Positions 1 through 10,559 of a stretch of 64,000 nt of DNA are shown piece after piece. Made by a program: the position numbers and the translations under genes. This stretch comes from Mesorhizobium escarrei (lineage in GTDB: Bacteria > Pseudomonadota > Alphaproteobacteria > Rhizobiales > Rhizobiaceae): NCBI RefSeq assembly GCF_935825525.1, contig NZ_CAKXZT010000140.1, forward strand, positions 89,116-153,115, read 5' to 3'. The notes beneath the pieces are model-generated. The model was not told where the DNA came from. It made no database searches and worked only from the letters and a program-made list of their open reading frames with translations. How positions within the stretch are numbered: position 1 is the stretch's first letter; each line of letters opens with the position of its first letter.

Positions 1-96
1 TTTTCTCGCCGTGATTTCCGTCGCGATTTTTCTCGCCGTGATTTCCGTCGCGATTTTTCTCGCCGCGATTTTTCCCGCCGCGATTTTCGTCGTTTC
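1..96 (+). repeat. In-frame tandem repeats encoding FSRRD units
   Basis: Two identical 27-base units (1-27 and 28-54, encoding FSRRDFRRD) are followed by two 15-base units (55-69 and 70-84, encoding FSRRD) and a decaying FRRF. All units keep frame with the BA14K-family reading frame. The repeat runs off the left edge of the window, so the full copy number is unknown. The product would be an alternating Phe/Arg/Asp low-complexity segment. Confidence 0.85.
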
Positions 97-372
97 GCCC
101 GTAACGACGATTTCAGGTATTGGCGCGGCTATCGCGGCTATCGCTACTATCGTCCTGGCTATCGTCGCTACAACGACTACTGGTTCCCGCTGGCGGCCTT
201 CGCCACTGGCGCGCTGATCACCGGCGCAATCATCAACAGCCAGCCGCGCCGCATCTATCGCGGCGATGCGCACGTGGAGTGGTGCTACAGCCGCTACAGA
301 TCTTACCGGGCATGGGACAACACGTATCAGCCTTACTACGGTCCCCGCCGGCCGTGCATCTCGCCCTATTGA
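1..372 (+). CDS. BA14K family protein, 5' end outside window
   Basis: The frame is open from base 1 and stops with TGA at 370-372, so only the C-terminal 123 residues are present. The last part has the BA14K signature: HVEWCYSRYRSYRAWDNTY followed by QPYYGPRRPC, with two Cys and many aromatics. A hydrophobic stretch (FPLAAFATGALITGAII, about residues 63-79 of the fragment) precedes it, after an Arg/Tyr-rich region. BA14K proteins were first described as an immunoreactive 14 kDa Brucella protein with lectin-like properties, and they are common small envelope proteins in rhizobia. The N-terminal part carries FSRRD repeats (separate entry). A strong terminator follows at 414-446. The family call is firm; the function here is unknown. 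Confidence 0.8.
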   Translation, partial: FSRRDFRRDFSRRDFRRDFSRRDFSRRDFRRFARNDDFRYWRGYRGYRYYRPGYRRYNDYWFPLAAFATGALITGAIINSQPRRIYRGDAHVEWCYSRYRSYRAWDNTYQPYYGPRRPCISPY

Positions 373-413
373 TAACCCAGGGCAGAGTTGAACAAGAGTC
401 GTTGAAGAGAAGG

Positions 414-446
414 GCCTGCGCCGGCAACGGCGCAGGCTTTTTCTTT
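414..446 (+). terminator. Rho-independent terminator after the BA14K gene
   Basis: A perfect 9-bp GC-rich stem (GCCTGCGCC, bases 414-422, pairing with 429-437) closes a 6-base loop and is followed directly by TTTTTCTTTT at 438-447. It lies between the BA14K stop and the convergent glpK stop at 460. Confidence 0.9.
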
Positions 447-459
447 TCGGTGCGCGAAT

Positions 460-1953
460 CTACAGCGTGCTCAGTGTCCGGCGCACAGCATGGCGCCAAC
501 CCGACAGCTTTGCGGAACGGACCGATGCATCCATGTCCGGTCGAAACCTCCGCTCGAGCGCCCAACTCTTGGAGAATTCCCTTGTCTTCGGCCAGACGCC
601 CGCCTTCGAGCCGGCCAGCCAAGCCGCGCCGAGCGCCGTCGTCTCCAGGATGGTCGGACGGTCGACCGGCGCATCGAGGATGTCCGCAAGTCGCTGCATC
701 GTCCAGTCCGACGCCACCATGCCGCCATCGACCCTGAGAACGGTCTTCGCTGACGCGCCCTTCCAGTCCTTGCGCATCGCGTCGAGCAGGTCGCGCGTCT
801 GGAACGCAACGGACTCGAGCGCGGCACGGGCAAATTCCGCCGGGCCCGAATTGCGGGTCAGCCCGAAGATGGCGCCGCGCGCCTCAGCGTCCCAATGCGG
901 CGCGCCAAGCCCGACGAAAGCCGGCACCAGGTAGACTTCTTGGGACGGGTCGGCGCTCGCCGCCAGCTCGCCGCTCTGCTCGGCCTTGCCGATCACCTTG
1001 ATGCCGTCGCGCAGCCATTGCACGGCAGCACCCGCGATGAAGATCGACCCTTCCAGCGCATAGGTGGTCTTGCCGTTCAGCCTGTAGGCAATGGTCGTCA
1101 ACAGACGGTTCTTCGAGCGCACCAGATCGCTGCCGGTGTTGAGCAGCGCGAAGCAGCCGGTGCCATAGGTCGATTTCATCATGCCCGGCTCAAAACACGC
1201 CTGACCAATGGTCGCCGCGTGCTGGTCGCCGGCCACACCGAGGATTTTTATCTCTGCGCCGAACAGGCTTTTCTCTGTGATTCCATAATCGTCGGCGCAA
1301 TCCTTCACCTGCGGCAGCATTCTTCCCGGTATGCCGAGAATGCCCAGAAGCTCGTCGTCCCAGGCATTCTTTTCGATGTTGTAGACCAGAGTTCGCGAGG
1401 CGTTGGTGGCATCGGTAGCGTGAACCTTGCCGCCGGTCAGCCGCCAGATCAGAAAGCTGTCGATGGTGCCGGCCAGCAATTCGCCCTTCTCGGCGCGTTT
1501 TCTGGCGCCCTTCACCTTGTCCAGCATCCAGGCGATCTTGGTGCCGGAGAAATACGGATCGAGCAGCAGGCCGGTCTTTCTGGTGAACTTCTTCTCCAGT
1601 CCCTGCTTCTTCAATTTCTGGCACTGCGGCGCGGTGCGGCGATCCTGCCAGACAATGGCGTTGTGGATCGGCCTGCCGGTCGTCCTGTCCCAGATGATAA
1701 CGGTCTCGCGCTGGTTGGTGATGCCGATTGCCGCGACTTCCGACGCATCGCGGCCGGCGCTCTTCAGCGCAGCCTTCGCCGTCGCCACGACACTCGCCCA
1801 GATTTCCTCCGGATCGTGCTCGACCCAGCCGGAGGCTGGATAATGCTGGATAAACTCCTTCTGTCCGCTGCCCACGACCTTCATTTCACGGTCGAACAGG
1901 ATCGCCCGGCTCGACGTCGTTCCCTGGTCGATCGCAAGGATAAAGCTGCTCAT
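460..1953 (-). CDS. glpK: Glycerol kinase GlpK
   Basis: This 497-aa protein is full length for the FGGY kinase family; E. coli GlpK is about 502 aa. It phosphorylates glycerol with ATP to give glycerol 3-phosphate. The N-terminus carries the phosphate-binding loop FILAIDQGTTSSR, and the C-terminal ATPase motifs include VDGGMVASDWTMQ and LGAAWLAG. The ATG at 1953 was chosen over upstream in-frame Met codons because AAGGGA lies 6 bases before it. It is the last gene of the minus-strand glp operon, after the binding protein glpV, and receives glycerol from that transporter. The product feeds GlpD encoded upstream in the same operon. Confidence 0.95.
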   Translation of the reverse strand: MSSFILAIDQGTTSSRAILFDREMKVVGSGQKEFIQHYPASGWVEHDPEEIWASVVATAKAALKSAGRDASEVAAIGITNQRETVIIWDRTTGRPIHNAIVWQDRRTAPQCQKLKKQGLEKKFTRKTGLLLDPYFSGTKIAWMLDKVKGARKRAEKGELLAGTIDSFLIWRLTGGKVHATDATNASRTLVYNIEKNAWDDELLGILGIPGRMLPQVKDCADDYGITEKSLFGAEIKILGVAGDQHAATIGQACFEPGMMKSTYGTGCFALLNTGSDLVRSKNRLLTTIAYRLNGKTTYALEGSIFIAGAAVQWLRDGIKVIGKAEQSGELAASADPSQEVYLVPAFVGLGAPHWDAEARGAIFGLTRNSGPAEFARAALESVAFQTRDLLDAMRKDWKGASAKTVLRVDGGMVASDWTMQRLADILDAPVDRPTILETTALGAAWLAGSKAGVWPKTREFSKSWALERRFRPDMDASVRSAKLSGWRHAVRRTLSTL

Positions 1954-1986
1954 TTCCATTCCCTTGGGCCACTCCTCGCGCAAACA

Positions 1987-2013
1987 GGGGAGACGGCAAG
2001 ATGCCGCCTCCCC
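1987..2013 (-). other. Intercistronic stem-loop between glpV and glpK
   Basis: GGGAG-A-CGGCA and TGCCG-C-CTCCC pair around an AGA loop with one internal mismatch. There is no T-run, so it is more likely an mRNA-stabilising or attenuating hairpin than a terminator. It sits just after the binding-protein gene in the direction of transcription. Confidence 0.6.
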
Positions 2014-2052
2014 CGATCGATGCGGTGCGGGCGCGGACGCCCGGACCGATGC

Positions 2053-3777
2053 TTAATTGTTCCAGCTCTTGACCAACTCGTCGTAGTTGATGGTCTGCGG
2101 CTTGTCCTTCTCCGGCTCGATCTTCAGCTGCGGCGCGAGATTGCCCTTGGCGACGGCATCGGCGTTCCACTCTTCCAAGGTCTTTTCCTCGGCGAGTTTC
2201 GGTCCGATGTCGCCCTGCACGCCGGCGCGCTCAAGACGCTCAAGCACCTTTTCCTGCTCGGCGCAGAGCGAGTCCATCGCCTCCTGCGGGGTTTTGGCAC
2301 CCGACGAGGCATCGCCGATCGCCTGCCACCAAAGCTGTGCCAGCTTCGGATAGTCAGGAACGTTCGTACCCGTCGGCGACCACTGGACTCGGGCCGGCGA
2401 GCGGTAGAACTCGATCAGGCCGCCGAGCTTCGGGGCGCGGTCCGTGAAGCTCTTGTGCTGGATGGTGCTCTCGCGGATCAGCGTCAGGCCGACGTGGCTT
2501 TTCTTCACGTCGACTGTCTTCGAGGTGACGAACTGCGCGTAGAGCCAGGCTGCCTTGGCGCGGTCGTCAGGCGTCGACTTGAGGAGCGTCCACGAACCCA
2601 CGTCCTGATAGCCGAGCTTCATGCCGTCCTTCCAGTAGACGCCATGCGGCGACGGAGCGAAGCGCCATTTCGGCGTACCGTCCTCGTTCACGACGGGAAG
2701 GCCGTCTTTCACCATGTCGGCGGTGAAGGCCGTGTACATGAACATCTGCTGGGCAATTTCGCCCTGCGCCGGAACCGGTCCGGATTCGGAGAAGGTCATG
2801 CCCTGGGCCGCGGCCGGAGCGTAAGCCTTCATCCAGTCGAGGTATTTCTGGATGGAGTAAACCGCCGCCGGACCGTTGGTGTCGCCGCCTCGAGCCACGC
2901 ACGAGCCGACGGGCCGCGACTTCTCGTCGACCTTGATGCCCCATTCGTCGACCGGAAGACCGTTCGGCAGCCCCTTGTCGCCATTGCCGGCCATCGAAAG
3001 CCAGGCATCGGTGAAGCGCCAGCCGAGCGACGGGTCCTTCTTGCCGTAGTCCATATGGCCGTAGACCTTCTTGCCGTCGATCTCGCGGCCGGTGAAGAAC
3101 TCGGCGATGTCCTCGTAAGCCGACCAGTTGACCGGCACGCCGAGGTCGTAGCCGTACTTCGCCTTGAAGTCCGCCTTGTTCTTCTCGTCGTTGAACCAGT
3201 CGTAGCGGAACCAGTAGAGGTTCGCGAACTGCTGGTCGGGCAGCTGGTAAAGATCGCCGTCCGGAGCCGTCGTGAACTTGGTGCCGATGAAGTCGGCGAG
3301 GTCGAGATTCGGGTTGGTGACGTCCTTGCCCTCGTTCGCCATCCAGTCGGTCAGGCTGCGCGCCTGCTGGTAGCGCCAATGGGTGCCGATCAGATCGGAG
3401 TCATTGACATAGGCGTCGTAGACATTTTCGCCCGACTGCATCTGCGTCTGCAGCTTTTCGACGACGTCGCCTTCGCCGATCAGATCATGGGTGATCTTGA
3501 TGCCGGTTATGTCGGCGAACGCCTTGGCCAGAGTCTTCGATTCATATTCGTGCGTCGTGATGGTTTCCGAGACGACCTTGATGTCCATGCCCGCAAAGGG
3601 TTTTGCAGCATCGATGAACCACTGCATCTCGGCTTCCTGGGCAGCGCGATCGAGCGTCGACATGTCCTTGATCTCGGCGTCGAGAAACGCCTTGGCTTCG
3701 TCCATTCCGGCATAGGCGTTGCCTGCCCCGAGCAACAGGACGAGCGCAGTCGTTGATGTAAAAAATTGCCGTCTCAT
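2053..3777 (-). CDS. glpV: Glycerol ABC transporter substrate-binding protein
   Basis: This 574-aa periplasmic binding protein starts at the ATG at 3777, with GGAGG six bases upstream. Residues 1-22 form a Sec signal peptide (MRRQFFTSTTALVLLLGAG, then AYAG cleavage). The mature protein has the look of a large family-1 (MalE-type) extracellular solute-binding protein, and its size matches the rhizobial glycerol-binding protein GlpV rather than ordinary sugar-binding proteins of about 420 aa. It should deliver glycerol to the GlpP/GlpQ permeases. Stem-loops lie on both sides of the gene within the operon, at 1987-2013 and 3813-3840, which fits higher expression of the binding protein. Naming follows the published Rhizobium leguminosarum glp operon by gene order. 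Confidence 0.85.
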   Translation of the reverse strand: MRRQFFTSTTALVLLLGAGNAYAGMDEAKAFLDAEIKDMSTLDRAAQEAEMQWFIDAAKPFAGMDIKVVSETITTHEYESKTLAKAFADITGIKITHDLIGEGDVVEKLQTQMQSGENVYDAYVNDSDLIGTHWRYQQARSLTDWMANEGKDVTNPNLDLADFIGTKFTTAPDGDLYQLPDQQFANLYWFRYDWFNDEKNKADFKAKYGYDLGVPVNWSAYEDIAEFFTGREIDGKKVYGHMDYGKKDPSLGWRFTDAWLSMAGNGDKGLPNGLPVDEWGIKVDEKSRPVGSCVARGGDTNGPAAVYSIQKYLDWMKAYAPAAAQGMTFSESGPVPAQGEIAQQMFMYTAFTADMVKDGLPVVNEDGTPKWRFAPSPHGVYWKDGMKLGYQDVGSWTLLKSTPDDRAKAAWLYAQFVTSKTVDVKKSHVGLTLIRESTIQHKSFTDRAPKLGGLIEFYRSPARVQWSPTGTNVPDYPKLAQLWWQAIGDASSGAKTPQEAMDSLCAEQEKVLERLERAGVQGDIGPKLAEEKTLEEWNADAVAKGNLAPQLKIEPEKDKPQTINYDELVKSWNN

Positions 3778-3812
3778 GTGTTTCCTCCACTGTTTCAGTT
3801 TCAAGTGCGATC

Positions 3813-3840
3813 GGAGCAGCCGCCGGCACGCGGCCGCTCC
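3813..3840 (-). other. Intercistronic stem-loop between glpU and glpV
   Basis: GGAGC-A-GCCGC pairs with GCGGC-C-GCTCC around a CGGCAC loop. It lies between the glpU stop and the glpV ribosome binding site, without a T-run. Confidence 0.6.
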
Positions 3841-3854
3841 AACAGTTTCCCCCT

Positions 3855-4136
3855 CTATACGTAGCGGAACACGCCGATGGCGTAGACCACGGAGAGAGCG
3901 AGAGCCCACCACAGGTTGGGTCCGACAAGACCCAACCAAGCGAGATGGATAAAGGCGCTGCCAAGCAGCGAAAGGAAGAGACGGTCGCCGCGCGTCGTCT
4001 CGAACTGCAGAACGCCAACCCGCGGATTGCCGCCTGGCGAGACGTACTCCCAGATCGCCATGCCGCAGAGCAGCATCAGGATCGTGATGAAAAAGACCGC
4101 CGTCGGCAGCGTCCATGCCATCCAGGTAAGATTCAT
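3855..4136 (-). CDS. glpU: Small membrane protein of the glycerol transporter, DUF2160
   Basis: This 93-aa protein starts at the ATG at 4136, with GGGGAGGG upstream and the glpQ TGA immediately before it. It has an N-terminal membrane segment (TLPTAVFFITILMLLCGMAI, about residues 9-28), a short basic loop (QFETTRGDR), then two more hydrophobic stretches (LFLSLLGSAFIHLAWLGLVG and WWALALSVVYAIGVF). It matches the DUF2160 family found only inside glycerol-type ABC operons. The equivalent rhizobial gene is called glpU; its role in transport is not established. Confidence 0.8.
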   Translation of the reverse strand: MNLTWMAWTLPTAVFFITILMLLCGMAIWEYVSPGGNPRVGVLQFETTRGDRLFLSLLGSAFIHLAWLGLVGPNLWWALALSVVYAIGVFRYV

Positions 4137-4137
4137 G

Positions 4138-5058
4138 TCACACCCTCCCCAGGGCAAAGCCCTTCGCGATGTAGTTGCGTACGAACCAGATCACGAGCGC
4201 GCCCGGAAGAATGGTGAGCACGCCAGCTGCGGCCAGCACGCCCCAGTCGAGGCCCGAGGCCGAGACCGTGCGCGTCATGATCGCGGCGATCGGCTTGGCG
4301 GCGGTCGTGGTCAACGTCCGCGCGATCAGCAGCTCCACCCACGAGAACATGAAGCAGAAGAAGGCCGCGACACCAACGCCGCTCGCGATCAGCGGCATGA
4401 ATATCTTCAGGAAGAAGCGCGGGAAGGAATAACCGTCGATATATGCGGTCTCGTCGATTTCCTTCGGCACGCCCGACATGAAGCCTTCGAGGATCCAGAC
4501 CGCCAGCGGCACGTTGAACAGGCAGTGCGCGAGCGCCACCGCGATGTGGGTGTCGATCAGGCCGAAAGCCGAATAGAGCTGGAAGAACGGCAGCGCGAAC
4601 ACCGCCGGCGGCGCCATGCGATTGGTCAAGAGCCAGAAAAACAGGTGCTTGTCGCCGAGGAAGCGGTAGCGCGAGAAGGCATATGCTGCCGGAAGCGCGA
4701 CGGCGACGGAAATCACCGTGTTCATAACCACATAGATGATCGAGTTGATGTAACCCTTGTACCAGGACGGGTCGGTGAAGATCACCATATAGTTGGCGAT
4801 CGTCGGGTTTCTCGGCCACAGCGAGAAGGCGCCGAGGATCTCCTGGTTGGTCTTGAAGCTCATGTTGACCAGCCAGTAGATCGGCAACATCAGGAAGATG
4901 ATGTAGATCGTCGGCACCAGCCACCAGAACCGCGACTCCTCGCCCCGCCGCCGCATTTTTCGGGCCAGCGCGACGTTCGCCGCCTGCGCTTCTGTGGTAG
5001 CGGGGCTTTGCCGCATCAGCGTTCGTCCGTCGGCCGTGGTTTCCTCGAGGCGCGCCAT
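4138..5058 (-). CDS. glpQ: Glycerol ABC transporter permease (second)
   Basis: This 306-aa inner-membrane permease of the MalG/UgpE type has six predicted membrane helices after a cytoplasmic N-terminus of about 45 residues. The EAA loop that docks the ATPase reads EIDETAYIDGYSFPRFFLKI. The start at 5058 is preferred to the upstream ATG at 5076 because GGAG lies 8 bases before it, while the longer start has no ribosome binding site. The glpP stop codon lies one base upstream, so translation is probably coupled. It forms the membrane pore with GlpP. Confidence 0.9.
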   Translation of the reverse strand: MARLEETTADGRTLMRQSPATTEAQAANVALARKMRRRGEESRFWWLVPTIYIIFLMLPIYWLVNMSFKTNQEILGAFSLWPRNPTIANYMVIFTDPSWYKGYINSIIYVVMNTVISVAVALPAAYAFSRYRFLGDKHLFFWLLTNRMAPPAVFALPFFQLYSAFGLIDTHIAVALAHCLFNVPLAVWILEGFMSGVPKEIDETAYIDGYSFPRFFLKIFMPLIASGVGVAAFFCFMFSWVELLIARTLTTTAAKPIAAIMTRTVSASGLDWGVLAAAGVLTILPGALVIWFVRNYIAKGFALGRV

Positions 5059-5059
5059 C

Positions 5060-5926
<867 letters not shown>

Positions 5927-5928
5927 GC

Positions 5929-6999
<1,071 letters not shown>

Positions 7000-7012
7000 G
7001 TGCCCTCCTCCC

Positions 7013-8095
7013 TCAAGCCGCCAGCATCTGTGGCGGCGCGGCCGAACGGCCGTTCGCGTCGAAAACCATGATGTGCCGCGGATCGATGAACACTTCGATG
7101 GTCTGGTCCGGCTCGAACACCAGGATGCCGTGCTCCAGCATCACCCAGCGGACATCGGCGAAATCGAGATGCACAAAACTTTCAGAACCGGTGATCTCGG
7201 TGACCGACACCTTGGCTCTCACCGCAACCGCCGACGGGCTCGACCGGGCAAGAGAGAGATGGTGGGGCTGGAAGCCGATCGTGTAACTCGTATCGGCAAT
7301 ACCGGCGAGCTCAGCCGGCACCGGGAGGCTCACCCCACCATCAAGAAGGAAGCTCGAACCGCTCTTCTTCAGCACGATCGTGTTGAGCGGCGGATCGGCG
7401 AACGTCTTGGCGGTGACGAGGTCATTCGGCCTGCGGAAGACGTCGATCGTCGGGCCGAACTGAGTGGTGCGGCCTTCGGAAAGCGTCGCCGTGTTGCCGC
7501 CGAGCAGCAGGGCTTCGTGCGGCTCGGTCGTGGCGTAGACGAAAATGGTGCCGGTCGCCGCGAAGATCTTCGGCAATTCCGCGCGCAACTCCTCGCGCAG
7601 CTTGTAGTCGAGGTTGGCGAGCGGCTCGTCGAGCAGCACGAGGCTGGCGTTCTTGACGATGGCGCGCGCCAGCGCCGTGCGCTGCTGCTGGCCGCCGGAG
7701 AGGCTGAGCGGCGTGCGGTCGAGAAAGGGCGTCAGCTTGAGAAGGGCGGCGGCATTGCGCACCTCCTTGTCGATCTTTGCCCGCTCGGTCCCGGCCACCC
7801 GCAGCGGCGAAGCGATGTTCTCGTAAACGGTCATCGCCGGATAGTTGATGAACTGCTGGTAGACCATGGCGACGTTGCGCTTCTGCACCGGGATGCCGGT
7901 GACATCCTTGCCATCGAACCAGACCGAACCGGACGTCGGCACATCAAGGCCGGCCATCAGTCGCATCAGGCTGGTCTTGCCGGAAAGCGTCGGTCCCAGA
8001 AGGACGTTGAGCGAGCCGTGCTGGAGCGTCAGCGACACGTCGCGTATATGCTCCGTCGCGCCGATCGTCTTCGTCACGTTTCTCAGTTCCAGCAT
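7013..8095 (-). CDS. glpS: Glycerol ABC transporter ATPase lacking the switch histidine
   Basis: This 360-aa ABC ATPase starts at the ATG at 8095 behind GGGAGGAGG. Walker A is GPTLSGKT (34-41), the signature LSGGQ (132-136) is canonical, and Walker B is VLLDEP (153-158). The H-loop, normally VTHDQxEA, reads ATTEPHEA (188-195), so Thr190 sits where the catalytic switch His is expected. A MOP/TOBE-like domain follows. It pairs with GlpT, whose signature motif is altered instead. The glpT start is 13 bases downstream of the stop. Confidence 0.9.
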   Translation of the reverse strand: MLELRNVTKTIGATEHIRDVSLTLQHGSLNVLLGPTLSGKTSLMRLMAGLDVPTSGSVWFDGKDVTGIPVQKRNVAMVYQQFINYPAMTVYENIASPLRVAGTERAKIDKEVRNAAALLKLTPFLDRTPLSLSGGQQQRTALARAIVKNASLVLLDEPLANLDYKLREELRAELPKIFAATGTIFVYATTEPHEALLLGGNTATLSEGRTTQFGPTIDVFRRPNDLVTAKTFADPPLNTIVLKKSGSSFLLDGGVSLPVPAELAGIADTSYTIGFQPHHLSLARSSPSAVAVRAKVSVTEITGSESFVHLDFADVRWVMLEHGILVFEPDQTIEVFIDPRHIMVFDANGRSAAPPQMLAA

Positions 8096-8123
8096 GATGC
8101 CTCCTCCCAGGCTTTCTGCATGA

Positions 8124-9650
8124 CTATTCGGCAGCCGCGACATGGCGCCGGCTTATCCCGCGCATGAATTCGTCGAGCGCTGCCGCCTGCTCGCGGCTCA
8201 GATGCAGGCCGCGCTTGGTTCTGCGCCACAATACATCTTCGGCCGTCATCGCCCATTCATTTTGAACGAGGTAGCGCACCTCGGCCTCGTAGAGATCGGC
8301 GCCAAAGTTGCAGCCAAGGTCGGCATTCGATCTGGCGAGGCCCAGCAGCATCCTTGCGCGAGTCCCGTAAAGCCGGGTCAGGCGGCGCGCCAGACGCGCA
8401 TCGAGGAACGGATAGGCCGTCTTCAGTTTCGCCACTTCGGCGTCGAAGCCGCTCGCCGGGAAGTCGCCGCCCGGCAGCGGCGCGTTTGCCGTCCAGGGCT
8501 TGCCGCGCTTGCCGAGAAAACCCTCGATTTTCTCGAGCATCGATTCCGACAGCCGGCGATAGGTGGTGATCTTGCCGCCGAAGGTGTTGACGATCGGCGC
8601 CGTGCCTTCGCCGCCGTCGGTCTTCAGCACATAGTCGCGGGTCGCTTCCTGCGCCTTCGAGGCGCCGTCGTCATAAAGCGGGCGCACGGCGGAATAGGTC
8701 CAGACGATGTCCGAACGCTTGACCGGTTGCGCGAAATATTCGCTCGCCGCAGCACAGAGGTAATCGATCTCGGCGTCGCTGATCTTCACGTCGTTCGGGT
8801 CGCCGGAAAAGTCCTGGTCGGTGGTGCCGATCAGCGTGAACTCTTCCTCGTAGGGGATGGCAAAGATGATGCGGCCATCCTTGTTCTGAAAGAAATAGGC
8901 GCGCGGATCGTCGAATTTCTTGCTGATGACGATATGGCTGCCCTGGACCAGCCGGACATTGTGCACGTCGTTCAAGCCGACAGTAGCCGACAGCACATGG
9001 TCGACCCATGGACCGGCCGCATTGACCAAAAGCCGCGCCTTGACCTCCTCGGTGTCCCCGGTCTGCGTGTTTTCCAGCCTGACCGTCCAAAGCTCGCCTT
9101 CACGGCGTGCGCTGATGACTTTCGTCCGGGTTCGTATCGTTGCGCCGCGATCGGCGGCGTCGCGGGCGTTCAACGCCACCAGCCGCGCATCGTTGACCCA
9201 GCCGTCGGAATATTCGAACGCCTTGCGAAACAAGGGCTTCAGCGGCTTGCCGGCTGGGTCGTTTACCATATCCAGCGTCTTGGTCGCCGGCAGCAATTTG
9301 CGCCCGCCAATGTGGTCGTAAAGGAAAAGGCCGAGCCTGATCAGCCAGGCCGGGCGCAGGCCCTTGGCATAGGGCAGCACGAAGCGCATCGGCCAGATGA
9401 TGTGCGGCGCGTTCTTCCAGAGGATCTCGCGCTCCATCAGCGCCTCGCGCACCAGGCGGAACTCATAGAACTCCAGATAGCGCAAGCCGCCATGGATCAG
9501 TTTGGTCGAGCCCGAGGACGTGCCGCTGGCCAGATCGTTCATCTCGGCAAGGAAGACCGAGAAGCCGCGCCCAACCGCATCGCGCGCAATGCCGCAGCCG
9601 TTGATACCGCCACCGATGACGAAGATGTCATGGATCGGGGGTGCGCTCAC
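8124..9650 (-). CDS. glpD: Glycerol-3-phosphate dehydrogenase, aerobic FAD type
   Basis: This 508-aa FAD-linked membrane-associated enzyme oxidises glycerol 3-phosphate to dihydroxyacetone phosphate and passes electrons to quinone. The FAD-binding loop GGGINGCG lies at residues 13-20, followed by the family segments SGTSSGSTKLIHGGLRYLE and NAAGPWVDHV. The GTG at 9650 is chosen because GGGAGG is 7 bases upstream; the longer reading from the ATG at 9674 has no ribosome binding site. It is the first structural gene after glpR and follows a clear promoter at 9711-9738. Confidence 0.95.
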   Translation of the reverse strand: MSAPPIHDIFVIGGGINGCGIARDAVGRGFSVFLAEMNDLASGTSSGSTKLIHGGLRYLEFYEFRLVREALMEREILWKNAPHIIWPMRFVLPYAKGLRPAWLIRLGLFLYDHIGGRKLLPATKTLDMVNDPAGKPLKPLFRKAFEYSDGWVNDARLVALNARDAADRGATIRTRTKVISARREGELWTVRLENTQTGDTEEVKARLLVNAAGPWVDHVLSATVGLNDVHNVRLVQGSHIVISKKFDDPRAYFFQNKDGRIIFAIPYEEEFTLIGTTDQDFSGDPNDVKISDAEIDYLCAAASEYFAQPVKRSDIVWTYSAVRPLYDDGASKAQEATRDYVLKTDGGEGTAPIVNTFGGKITTYRRLSESMLEKIEGFLGKRGKPWTANAPLPGGDFPASGFDAEVAKLKTAYPFLDARLARRLTRLYGTRARMLLGLARSNADLGCNFGADLYEAEVRYLVQNEWAMTAEDVLWRRTKRGLHLSREQAAALDEFMRGISRRHVAAAE

Positions 9651-9710
9651 AAAAAGTCCTCCCGGATTTCGCATTGCAGCATTTTTAGGTTTTTACGAAA
9701 CCGTGTCGGG

Positions 9711-9738
9711 ATTATTTCGAAATGGGAACGAATGTCAA
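9711..9738 (-). promoter_or_regulatory. glpD promoter with overlapping GlpR-like operator
   Basis: On the minus strand TTGACA (9738-9733) is a perfect -35 box. After 16 bases, AATAAT (9716-9711) matches the -10 box at 5 of 6 positions. The perfect palindrome ATTTCGAAAT (9714-9723) overlaps the -10 box, and ATTCGTT and GTTTCGT motifs lie on either side. TTCG-centred repeats are typical of GlpR/DeoR-family operators. Box matches are seen directly; GlpR binding is inferred. Confidence 0.65.
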
Positions 9739-9777
9739 AAGAAATATAAACAGCAGGAGTTGCCGCTACGGCACCAT

Positions 9778-10545
9778 CTAGAAGAGCGAGGTTTCGATCA
9801 GTTGAACCTCTGCTTCCTGGCAGATCTTGCGCACCGACGGGATGTCGCAGCGGTCGGTGATGAAAGTGTTGACCTGCGACAGGTGGCCGATGCGAACCGG
9901 CGCCGTCCGCTCGAACTTGGTCTGGTCGGAAACGAGGATGACATGCCGGGCATTGGCGATGATCGCCTGCGCCACCTTCACTTCGCGAAAATCGAAATCG
10001 AGCAACGCACCGTCATGGTCGATCGCCGAGGCGCCGATCACCGCGTAGTCGACCTTGAACTGCCTGATGAAATCGACCGCCGCCTCGCCGACAACGCCGC
10101 CGTCGGAGCCGCGCACGACGCCGCCGGCAATAACAACTTCGATGGAAGGATATATGCGCATCCTGTTGGCAACATTGATGTTATTGGTGATGACCATCAG
10201 GCCGGCATGATCGAGAAGCGCCTTGCTGACCGACTCCGTCGTGGTGCCGATATTGATGAACAGCGAGGCGTTGTCCGGGATCAGCCTGGCTGCGGCGCGG
10301 CCGATCGCCTCCTTCTCGTCGGCGGCGATCTTGCGCCTCGCCTCATATTCCATGTTCTCGATGCCGGACGGGAACAGCGCCCCGCCATGGATACGGGAAA
10401 GCAGTCGCTGGTCGCACAGATCGTTAAGGTCCTTGCGGATGGTCTGCGGCGTCACGTTGAAATGCGTTGCCAGATCGTCGACCAGCACGCGGCCATTGTC
10501 CTTGGCCATCTGAATGATTTCGGAATGACGCGGCGACAGATACAT
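9778..10545 (-). CDS. glpR: DeoR-family repressor GlpR
   Basis: This 255-aa regulator has an N-terminal DeoR helix-turn-helix (VDDLATHFNVTPQTIRKDLN, about residues 22-41). The C-terminal DeoRC phosphosugar-binding domain includes INIGTTTESVSKAL and DYAVIGASAIDHDGALLDFD. GGGAGGTCC precedes the ATG. In this family glycerol 3-phosphate releases the repressor from its operators. The gene lies directly upstream of glpD in the same direction, and TTTCG repeats occur in front of both genes, so it probably represses itself and the glp operon. Confidence 0.9.
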   Translation of the reverse strand: MYLSPRHSEIIQMAKDNGRVLVDDLATHFNVTPQTIRKDLNDLCDQRLLSRIHGGALFPSGIENMEYEARRKIAADEKEAIGRAAARLIPDNASLFINIGTTTESVSKALLDHAGLMVITNNINVANRMRIYPSIEVVIAGGVVRGSDGGVVGEAAVDFIRQFKVDYAVIGASAIDHDGALLDFDFREVKVAQAIIANARHVILVSDQTKFERTAPVRIGHLSQVNTFITDRCDIPSVRKICQEAEVQLIETSLF

Positions 10546-10559
10546 TGGAGGACCTCCCG

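Noticed and set aside
895..3756. 953-codon plus-strand ORF opposite glpK and glpV
   Set aside because: It lies antisense to two well-identified genes and has the Arg/His/Val-rich composition of GC-rich shadow frames, with no recognisable domain.
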